A DNA stretch of 64,000 nt from Maribacter forsetii DSM 18668 (GTDB lineage Bacteria; Bacteroidota; Bacteroidia; Flavobacteriales; Flavobacteriaceae). The stretch is taken from positions 3,534,001-3,598,000 of the forward strand of contig NZ_JQLH01000001.1 of NCBI RefSeq assembly GCF_000744105.1, written 5' to 3'. This document shows, piece after piece, positions 12,301-17,700 of the stretch. Every line of letters begins with the position of its first letter. Position 1 is the stretch's first letter. The position numbers and the translations under genes are program-made. The notes beneath the pieces are model-generated. The model made no database searches. It saw nothing but the letters and a program-made list of their open reading frames with translations, and was not told where the DNA came from.

Positions 12301-14179
12301 GTACTTTACGGTAGACGTTACTACTATTGATGGTAGTGATTATACAGGTGTACCTCAAGATACACAGACACTGACGTTTGGCGGTACAAATGCCAATACA
12401 CAAACCATAGTGATCCCGATCATTGATGATACATTGATTGAATTTACCGAAAACTTCAATGTAATCCTTGAAGATATATCTTCGCCTATAGTGGGTATTC
12501 TTGCCAATGATACGGCTACGGTAAACATTATAGATAACGATGCAGACCCATCATTATATGGCGTTCAGTTTGATACTACTTCTGTTGAGGTAAATGAAGA
12601 TGCCGGTACGGTTACTTTAAATGTAGTTCTAAATGCGGATGTACAAGATGAGTTTACGGTTGAATACTACACTGTTGATGGTTCTGCCAATGATAGTATG
12701 GATTATACAGGTGTACCTCGTAATACACAGACATTGACATTTGGTGGTACAAACCCAAATACGCAACCAATAGTTATCCCTATTATAGATGATATAATTA
12801 TTGAAGACCCGGAGACTTTCAATGTAATTCTTGAGAATATATCAAGTCCGATCGTAGGTATTCTATCGGATAATATTGCTACGGTAACCATTATTGATAA
12901 TGACGGTGATGAAGGTTGGCCTACTGATGAAACCATTGAGGCTTGTGATACTATTCCAGATGCATTCGTAATCACTTCTGATAGCACTTGTGCCATAACA
13001 GTTGATTATGATGAATTAGTGGAAGGGCAAGATGATGAGTGTGCAACGGAATATACGATTACCAGAACATGGACGATCACTGATTGTGTGGGTAATGTGC
13101 GTACTCATACGCAGGTAATTACTATTGAAGATACCGTTGCACCTACATTTAATGAAACGCTACCACAAGATATGACGGTAGAATGTAACATGGTGCCAGA
13201 AGCATCTATATTGACCGCTACAGATTCTTGTGACCCTAACATTGATGTGGTCTTTGAAGAAACAATCACAAATGATGAGAACTGTGCCGTAGGTTATACC
13301 GTTACAAGAACTTGGACAGCTACCGATTGTGCCGGTAATGAAACAGAACATACACAAGTTATTACCGTAGAACCTACCGGACCAATTATGAGTTTGCCTT
13401 ATGAAGAAGAAATTACCATTATTTGTGGTGATGACATTCCTGAAGCTCCAGAAATGGTATTTACCGGTGGTTGTGATAACTTTGAGGTTGTTTACAATGA
13501 AGAGACACAGACCACAGAAGATTCTGATGATTATTTGATCATTAGAACTTGGAACGTAACCGATTCTTGTGGAAACACCGCTTCTTTTGAACAGATCATA
13601 TTTGTGCTACAACCTCAACTACAAGAGATTACAATTAACATCTGTATTGAAGAAGAGCCTATAGATCTATTGAACTATCTGCCAGAAGGTTTTGACAGCA
13701 ACGGTACATTCATGATCTTAGAAGGTGATGTAGTTTTAGAAGGAAACTATTTTGACCCAATGGATCACGAGCCAGGAGAATACAAAATTGCTTATAGTTC
13801 TACTGAAGGCACTTGTAAATACTATGTTGACTTTACCGTTATAGTTGACACGGAATGTGTACCATGTGGCAGAGGCGATATTGAAATTTCTAAAGCGGTT
13901 ACCGCAAATGGAGATGGTGTAAACGATTTCTTTGAAATAACCGGGGTTGAGTACTGTGCCTTTAGTTTTGATGTTATAATATTTAACCGATGGGGTACTA
14001 AAATTGCCGAGGTTAAAGATTATCAAAATGATTGGGGTGGTGAATCTCCAAACGGTTCTTTCGGTAAATCTGGAATGTTACCTACCGGTACTTACTACTA
14101 TATAATAACAGCCACAGATAAGAATACAGGTACAATCCTAGAACCTTTCAACGGGTATATTTACCTAGGTACTAATTAA
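338..14179 (+). CDS. Giant T9SS-secreted Calx-beta repeat adhesin with gliding-type C-terminal domain
   Basis: The product is 4613 residues and opens with a Sec signal peptide (about 1-28, ending in VMAQ). Order of domains: Calx-beta at about 30-130 and further ones to 385; an Asp-rich DxDxDG thrombospondin-3-like calcium stretch at about 390-450; an Ig-like region at about 487-586; more Calx-beta to about 1525; a cadherin-like domain at about 1528-1630; an unassigned region at about 1633-1985; a DUF11-like domain; HYR-like domains at about 2133-2300; two divergent Calx-beta; ten units of 116/117 residues (2536-3703); four units of 121 residues (3703-4187); HYR-like domains; and a CHU_C/type B T9SS sorting domain (about 4508-4613: ANGDGVNDFF, FNRWG, LPTGTYYY, GYIYL). 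By family this is a surface adhesin of SprB type, exported by T9SS, with domains rigidified by calcium (the DNDN motif between repeats). A role in gliding or attachment is inferred. It heads a same-strand cluster ending in porP/sprF- and porE-like genes. A hairpin terminator follows directly. Confidence 0.93.
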   Translation: MNNLTFIKSTLLLFVMWFFIGSADVMAQTFSVSDASANEGDAMEFTVTSDSFLFRSVTFDLAYIPGSAIAADYSGANSVTIFFFGTTSTFSVNALNDDWVEATQQQFTLTLSDPSGTYSFSDPEGTGTVIDTDVAYVTGSNYDITEGGEIQYSLSLSNGTNSGGQQYVGIEDEYSVDFSVETNPTSISPASDGTDFNSFITTVTFPAGSVAGSEIIIPIPTIDNTIVEPSEEFNGVKSRNVAEATKYGSSPSRVSINTERSALRIHDNDVATINLSNTTVLEAAGNAIIEFTLSQEVQNAFDIDYATSDNSATEPSDYSSNSGTFNFSGQVTDVLQENFSIIDDTTIEGSEFFSVVPSYNPTTDLITNYAPQNIVFVANEGEITITDDDLDTDNDGVNDLVDEDDDNDGIADSNEGTVDTDGDGIIDSLDSDSDNDGCPDAVEAGHTDPDNDGYLGTSPVSVNNATGLVIGQGGYTGTDSKVTSAFQTVTIATQPTDKVANLGDTVAYTTSVNGTGLTYQWDVSTDNGSTWSTISDSGVYSGATTTTLTLTNVTSTESGNQFRFSAFDSENLCTPYTYTNVVDLFIRPNVAIADAAVAEGNDLDFAVTLSHAVDETVTFDLSYADVTTTSTDYTALSNFSIPSNTLNTNILIPALDDSLIEGDETFILGMTNGSTNVGDITDTALGTITNINTPTSGEGVSIADFSINEDVGTVDFVLTYTGPTVQDSFTVDYIITDNSTTVGSDYNVNLTGQVTFPAGTSDGNTQTLLVAITDDTVIEGDENLSIQISNISNSLLTIINADATGTIVDNDTDPSTGLYIADVNFNEETASANFVVTYKGGNVKNGFTADYTITNGSAFEGDDFTAILSGQVSFPNNTTDGATQIVSVTIINDDIIEGDETLNIELSNLSTTLINLVEPNAIGTIVDNDIKTPTTGLTVADINIDEDAGTANFVVTYNGSELQNSFTVDYAITDGSAIAGSDYSGNLSLTAQLIFPTGTEDGDFQNVSININDDTIIESDETINFQLTNLSTTLINLVDANAIGTITDNDIKTSTTGLSALDFSIDESAGSTSFIITYNGNDVQDAFTVDYDITDGTAVSGKDYDTTLPTLPSGQLTFPAGTSTGDTQTVYVDIIEDSFIEATEDLNIQLSNLSTALINIVDPTGTGSITDNDNTATSGIDFQNLTVTVVEGDNNGTVNATFVVEFIGAIDTGETIEVDYFVNNGSANNATDFNPNATIQTLTFTNTVNSQNIVVPIISDLVIENEEDFFVNLVAIRSSVGINFLNNQARGVITDDDGGAVSVTGFSIIEQTNGINFDVTYTGDRLNGGFDLDYEITDISTTNGDDYTLNTAPLATGSLTFSGVNNEVRSVQINVIGDDFIESDEDLRITISNPSSPKISISNADATGTITNDDSGTIAVTGFDEDELDVTTNFDVTYTGDPINGGFTATYEITDNTTTAGNDYSASLTGTLNFTGAATQTIQVPVTIIQDAIIEGDESLRLTITSISPSIITATNPTGIGTIRDIDHLPTAVDDSFVVFQNQAAANITVLDNDDYGFDGPASTNALQIVNSPINGTVTLMNNGTPGDATDDYFEYQPSASFNGNDSFRYKIVDSNGSEDEAVVNIFVNDTNLKKDFEIRYSGSINGDFTMIANNVLSRNSTGNYNGEDGNHDFNNNVFVDIDSDPSTFNSTNANLANPEPSLSCLNIKKAYLYWAAADKEYDGTTGGSATEPSWNYNQVKLMLPGQSSYTTVSADEVIYRGRDDHFQNDPYVCIKDITDDINALSTPFGSYQVGNVKATEMALRSHGIANNTGTSGGWQIVFVYENVSLDPKNITLYDGYVHTFASDGAGETEFNFSGFETIPNGNINANVMLGALEGDRDLSGDQLLIFDTNNDWSKLSTTLRDEDNFFNSRITIDGLNYVDRNAASTNTLGFDATVFPLANTANRYIENDQTFARFKITTDQESYGLYLMGLSVDVYKPSLGALNLSANTTGPFNAGDIVPLTLNVTNIGNDDIQDLVITTVLPAEANFSSVGTLPTGISHSYDIATKTLTFTAQNGVTNMGDNYDLDFDIEIIEACYFLETACTASFELQANATYSGVTNGDPITTSSSSSTDSCGIGTHTPTIIDVQQPPQVNWSTAPNALDRTIACDNIAALNNANTLVPATASCNFTLHKTAGNFVQSGACPTEGTYTNTWTFTDACGRVSDTFTQIITIEDNEAPTFNESLPQDSYAAHDNIPVAPVLSANDNCDSNSTVTFNETYDGDNTSTSYTIIRTWTTNDCAGNITSHTQYIYVSENGDPIGLSINNVTVNEDAGTAVLEITHTGTVSGGFTVNYATADDSAIEPGDYVSTTSTTVSFAGTNNEKRSVVISINDDTIIETTEQLFVRLTNGTNTPTINDDEGIISITDNDNIPGSTGVSFANNSVIVTEGTDTFARFVVTFTGNIAPGENVTVDYETYNDTAIEPEDYTYSTGTITFNSSTNSVNIDVPIFDDNIIEPAEDFTITLSNIQSNINVGFLNTQPTNTATGTINDNDNIPGTTGISFENDNITVDEAAGTATINVLLTGNVQGGFTLDYTTNNGSAVEPGDYTTNTGQLTFVGTDGELQAITVAINDDSLIEVTENLFVDLSNLSTSLIAINDNQGVINITDNDGGAGTGISFQNDDITVNEADGTATINVLLTGNVQGGFTVDYSTNNDSAIAPGDYTAISNQLTFAGTDGETQPITVNIIDDNIIEATERLFVDLSNLSTTLITINDNQGNINITDNDNIPGTTGISFENDDITVNEDAGTATINVLLTGNVQGGFTVDYTTNNDSAVEPGDYTPASGQLTFTGNNGETHPVTITIIDDNVIEATERLFVDLSNLSTTLIAINDSQGNINITDNDNNPGTTGISFQNDDITVDEAVGTVTVNVLLTGNVQGGFTLDYTTADDSATEPSDYTTSSGQLIFVGTDGELQPITVAIIDDSAIETIERLFVNLSNLSTNLITINDTQANINITDNDNIPGTTGIAFENDDITVDEAAGTATINVQLTGNVPGGFTVDYTTNNDTAIQPGDYTPINGQLTFTGTDGETQPITVTIIDDNIIETTERLFVDLSNLSTSLIAINDNQGNINITDNDNIPGTSGISFQNDDITVDEAAGTATINVLLTGNVQGGFTLDYTTNNDSAGEPDDYTATSGQLTFAGTDGETHPVTVSIIDDNIIEATERLFVDLSNLSTTLIAINDNQGNINITDNDNISGSGISFDNDNIIVDEAAGTATINVLLTGNVQGGFTLDYSTNNDSAVEPGDYTANSGQLTFAGTDGETQPIKVTIIDDNLIEATERLFVDLSNLSTTLIPINDAQGNISITDNDNIPGTTGIDFENDNITVDEAAGTATINVQLTGNVPGGFTIDYATADGSAIEPGDYTSISGQLTFTGTDGELQPIVVTIIDDNFIEATETLLVNLSNLSTNLIGINDNQGNINITDNDNIPGVTGISFENDDITVDEDAGTATINVLLTGNVQGGFTLDYTTNNDTAVEPGDYTTDAGQLTFAGTDGEIHPVTVTIIDDNIIEATERLFVDLSNLSTTLIAINDNQGNINITDNDNIPGVTGISFENDNITVDEAAGTATINVLLTGNVQGGFTLDYTTNNDSAIEPGDYTTNSGQLTFTGTDGEVHPITVSIIDDTLIEFTESLFVDLSNLSTTLIAINDDQGVINITDNDADPSLYGVQFDVTSVDVNEDAGTVSLDVVLNADVQDEFTVEYYTVDGTTIDGSDYTGVPRNTETLTFGGTNANTQTIVIPIIDDTLIEFTENFQVILENISSPIVGILTNDTATVNIIDNDADPSLYGVQFDVTSVDVNEDAGTVSLDVVLNADVQDEFTVEYYTVDVTTIDGNDYTGVPQDTQTLTFGGTNANTQTIVIPIIDDTLIEFTENFNVILEDISSPIVGILANDTATVNIIDNDADPSIYGVQFDITSIDVNEDAGTVSLDVVLNANVQDEFTVEYFTVDVTTIDGSDYTGVPQDTQTLTFGGTNANTQTIVIPIIDDTLIEFTENFNVILEDISSPIVGILANDTATVNIIDNDADPSLYGVQFDTTSVEVNEDAGTVTLNVVLNADVQDEFTVEYYTVDGSANDSMDYTGVPRNTQTLTFGGTNPNTQPIVIPIIDDIIIEDPETFNVILENISSPIVGILSDNIATVTIIDNDGDEGWPTDETIEACDTIPDAFVITSDSTCAITVDYDELVEGQDDECATEYTITRTWTITDCVGNVRTHTQVITIEDTVAPTFNETLPQDMTVECNMVPEASILTATDSCDPNIDVVFEETITNDENCAVGYTVTRTWTATDCAGNETEHTQVITVEPTGPIMSLPYEEEITIICGDDIPEAPEMVFTGGCDNFEVVYNEETQTTEDSDDYLIIRTWNVTDSCGNTASFEQIIFVLQPQLQEITINICIEEEPIDLLNYLPEGFDSNGTFMILEGDVVLEGNYFDPMDHEPGEYKIAYSSTEGTCKYYVDFTVIVDTECVPCGRGDIEISKAVTANGDGVNDFFEITGVEYCAFSFDVIIFNRWGTKIAEVKDYQNDWGGESPNGSFGKSGMLPTGTYYYIITATDKNTGTILEPFNGYIYLGTN
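7942..11444 (+). repeat. Tandem array of ten 348/351-bp Calx-beta units
   Basis: Unit boundaries at about 7942, 8290, 8638, 8989, 9340, 9691, 10039, 10390, 10741 and 11092 were placed by the recurring ITDNDN-IPG-TGISFENDD motif. Each unit is one Calx-beta domain of 116 or 117 residues. Every period is a multiple of three, so gain or loss of units keeps the reading frame. Units are very similar in protein but carry many synonymous differences, so the array is older than the last duplications. Confidence 0.9.
11445..12896 (+). repeat. Tandem array of four 363-bp Calx-beta units
   Basis: A second Calx-beta subfamily recognised by DADPSLYGVQFD. Units start at about 11445, 11808, 12171 and 12534, exactly 363 bp (121 residues) apart. 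Units 2 and 3 are nearly identical to each other. Unit 4 is closer to the single equivalent unit in the downstream adhesin gene (from about 18530) than to its neighbours. Confidence 0.9.
12515..14179 (+). repeat. Segment duplicated in the downstream adhesin gene (18511-20172)
   Basis: This segment aligns without gaps to the end of the next gene at a constant offset of 5996 bp, up to the last codon. Identity is patchy. 12515-13085 shows about nine differences in about 570 bp and 13484-13771 shows three in 288 bp. The stretches between and after them (about 13086-13400 and 13772-14179) differ at many mostly synonymous sites. It encodes the last Calx-beta unit, the HYR-like domains, the linker and the sorting domain. 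Confidence 0.88.
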
Positions 14180-14199
14180 TATTGACATAACTAAATGAT

Positions 14200-14233
14200 A
14201 ATGCCTCATCATGAATATGATGAGGCATTTTTT
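14200..14233 (+). terminator. Rho-independent terminator after giant adhesin
   Basis: A perfect 12-bp stem (ATGCCTCATCAT, 14201-14212, paired with 14217-14228) with loop GAAT is followed by a run of T. It lies 21 bp after the stop of the 4613-residue adhesin, so the second adhesin is probably transcribed from its own promoter. Confidence 0.85.
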
Positions 14234-14682
14234 ATATTTCATATGAATACTAGCCCTTATTCATTTGATTTTAAATTATAACAATAAAGATATTTAAACC
14301 TTTCAAATAATGAAATGAGTGTAATTATTTTTTGGAAACGATAACTTGGAACAGGTTATAGTACAGAGTAACCAACTTCAAAATCGACAGAAATTAAAAC
14401 TATTTATGTGTTCTTGCCCAATTGTGTTTTTGAAATAAAAACCAATAAATTGATGATCAACATCAACTAATTATTAAGCTTTAAAATATCAATATAGATT
14501 GTAGTTAACTATTACAATATCGAAGAAAAAGACGGTAAATTGATCAACATTATTTTTAAAGTATTTTTTTCTTCAATATGCATATACCCTACTTAAAGTA
14601 GCGATAAAAGGTGAATTAAAGAATATGTAATTATCGCCATGCCTCTTACACATCAAAACGAAACGCTTTCACAACATAAATA
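14234..14682. other. AT-rich intergenic spacer, nothing recognised
   Basis: About 450 bp between the terminator and the probable promoter of the next gene. No open frame of convincing length, RNA gene or repeat was seen. A small imperfect palindrome around GTTAAC lies near 14497-14518, with no known meaning. Confidence 0.5.
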
Positions 14683-14683
14683 G

Positions 14684-14712
14684 TTTTTTTAAAGCTGTCA
14701 AAATTAACTTTG
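14684..14712 (+). promoter_or_regulatory. Candidate Bacteroidota promoter of second adhesin
   Basis: TAACTTTG at 14705-14712 matches the Bacteroidota -7 consensus TAnnTTTG. A T-rich stretch at 14684-14690 sits at the expected distance for the weakly conserved -33 element. Predicted transcription start is near 14719, ahead of the chosen start codon at 14767. Pattern match only. Confidence 0.45.
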
Positions 14713-14766
14713 AGTTTGATAAAGTACATTCAATATGTTTTTTGAATGATCTTGATGCCAGGTATT

Positions 14767-17700
14767 ATGTTTAAAAGCCTACTTAGAATCTTATTTTTTC
14801 TTTGTTGTGTTAGTCTATCTGCCCAAATAGATTTAACACTAACCCAGTCTGCATCTATTTGCTCTTCTGATGGTAGTATAACCGCAACGGCTAGTGGTGG
14901 AACCGAACCTTATCTATACAGTATTGTAAGTGGACCTGAGACTAGAGGGTTTCAAAGCTCTGAAACTTTTCTTGCTTTGCAACCAGGTGATTATTCTGTA
15001 GAAGTTAGGGATGCGACTTTCGCTAACGTTTCTGCGAATATTACGGTTACCGGCAATTATGTTCTTCCTACTTTAAATGTCAATATTACCAACCCCTCTT
15101 GTTCCGGTAGTTCAAATGGTCAGGTCATACTTACAGGAAGTAATGGCAATCATATCACTACTTCGGCTTTTCCAACCTATAAATACCGTATTGTAGATTT
15201 AAGTACCAGCCCGCAAACCGTACTTCAAGAGCAAAATTCAGATACTTTTACAGGACTCTCTGAAGGCACTTATACTTTTCAAATTGAAGATGACTGCCAA
15301 AATACGGTTAGCGAAACAATAACTCTAACAGCTCCTTCTATCACTACATTAAACAGTGCAATTAATTTTATTGAAAAAGCAGCTTGTGATACTTATGAAG
15401 TGGAATATGCACCATTTGGTCGGGGAGTATCACCTCATCAAATTACGGTTACCGAAGATGCAACAGGTACTGTATTTTTTTCAAGTTCAATAGATACTAG
15501 CAATGGGCTTTCTTATAGTCTTGGTACTAACTATAATTTTGGAAACGGTTATACAGCAAACATAGTCGATGCTTGCGGTCAAACTGAAACTAAGAACTTT
15601 ACCTATACACCCGATATTGATATGTGGAGTCAGAAAGCATATGATTGCTCTGGCGAAACTGCGTTCTTTGTATTCGCCTCATTGACGAATTCGAGTTCTC
15701 AGGAAAAAAGTATATTAGTGCCGGCGACTCTTACGCTAACCAACCAAACAGATGCAGGCGATGTGCTTGTATATACCTTTACAGACCCTAACGACCTTGA
15801 AGCAGAAATTCGTGAAGCCGATATTCAACTTGGTAGTACATATGATGCTATTTTACAGGATAGTTGTTCATATACCATGAATACCGCTCTAACATTTACA
15901 CCAGTTCCAGTAACTACATTTGAAGCGAATGTACGACCAGAACGCGGGTGCATGGACGGTACTACAGGTATGGGTTTTCATGTAAGAAACGGTGGAACCA
16001 ATTATGGAAGGGTTACGATATTATCGGGTCCCGCAAGCTTTACATCTGAAGGTGGTGTTGTTACCAACTACAGCTATCCGAGAGTATTTGTGAATCCTAC
16101 TGGAAGTTCTGTTTATCCAGAAGCTTTTCCTCCGGGAATATATGAAGCTGAAATTACAGATGGTTGTGAGTCTGGTATTGAAACTTTTGAAATTTTACCT
16201 TCACAGACAGTTCAACATGATTTTAGCTTAGATTTTTTACAAGGTTGCGGTAATTCAAACGCTCTAATTATCAATCCTAACGTTATCAGTAACATCAACA
16301 ATACGTTCTATACCAATGTTACTATAACTAATTTAGATACGGGCAACTCGGTGTTTCGGGAGAGTATATTCTTTTTTACAGAAGGAACTCCGGTTACGGT
16401 ACCTAATCTACCAGCAGGTAACTATCAATTGAATCTTGAATTTCAGAGCGGCGGTGAATGTACTTCTGGTCGTGCTTTTACATGTGCTTGCGAGCCCCAA
16501 ACAAGAAATATAACTATACCTACATACGTATCTACTTCGTTTGACAATATTGTCGGTTACCTATGTACAGAAGGGTCGGGCGTTATTTTTGCAGAAGGGT
16601 CTAACGGTATTGCACCTTATCAATATGAAATAATAGATTCATCGGTTCCATCAAATATAGGACGTACTTCAACTGATGGTATTTTTACTGCAACAGATGA
16701 AGGCACTTACACCGTGAGAATAAGCGATAGTTGTGGCAACTCAGCTGATGGCGCTTTCGAAGTGGTTCCTTATTTACCTAATCTAGTTGCCAACTGCGAA
16801 GCTTTAGGTACACGTGTTACATTAACAGCCAACCCGGTTACCAATGCTATCTTCACCTGGATCGATGATTCTGGCAATATGGTTCAACAAGGTACTAGTA
16901 ACGAGCTTGTTTTTGACCCTTTTGATGCTTCCCAAGGCGGAGAGTACATCTTGCAAGTTGAAGCCCCGGGCTTAAATTGTACTATTTTCGATGGTAACAT
17001 TACCGTACCGGATATACCTTGCAGCTCTAGCATTGATGTAAGTAAAACTGTTGAAACCGGTCCAATCTATAATGTTGGTAATGATACGTATACCGTAACC
17101 TATAGGATTACTGCAGAGAATACTGGTGGATTAACCGGTTCTTATGATGTTACTGACACCTTCGTTTTAGGAACAGGATTCTCATTAAATTCGGCTACTT
17201 TGGCTTATGGCGGAGAAAGTGATGGCGTAGATGGTAGCATTTTAACTCCTTTTATTAGTGGAGATCAAATTATAACTTCTGAATCATTAACTGGACTTCG
17301 AACGGAAAGCTGGTTAGTAACGGCAATATTTACTTTAGATAAAGATTTATATGACCCTACCCAAAATTGTACTAATGGTGGTGGTCTTGGAAATCAAATT
17401 ACCGTAACAGGTGATACCGATACCACCAATAACACAGCTTGTGTAACTGTTGATTTTGGAAATCTGGAAATTACGAAAGACGGAGTATATGTTGATACGG
17501 ACGCGAACGGTCTTACCAATATCGGTGATGAAGTTGACTATACTTTTATTGTAACCAACACTGGTAATGTTGCTGTTTCAAATATTATTGTAACGGACAC
17601 ATTAATTGGTGGTGTTATTTCTGGACCACCTTCTGGAGATACCGATTCTGACGGACAATTAGACACTACAGAAACTTGGACGTATAGTGCTACCTACAGC

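Noticed and set aside
14746..14766. Start codon of the second adhesin at 14746
   Set aside because: It adds seven residues (MILMPGI) before a complete signal peptide. The ATG at 14767 gives the standard arrangement.
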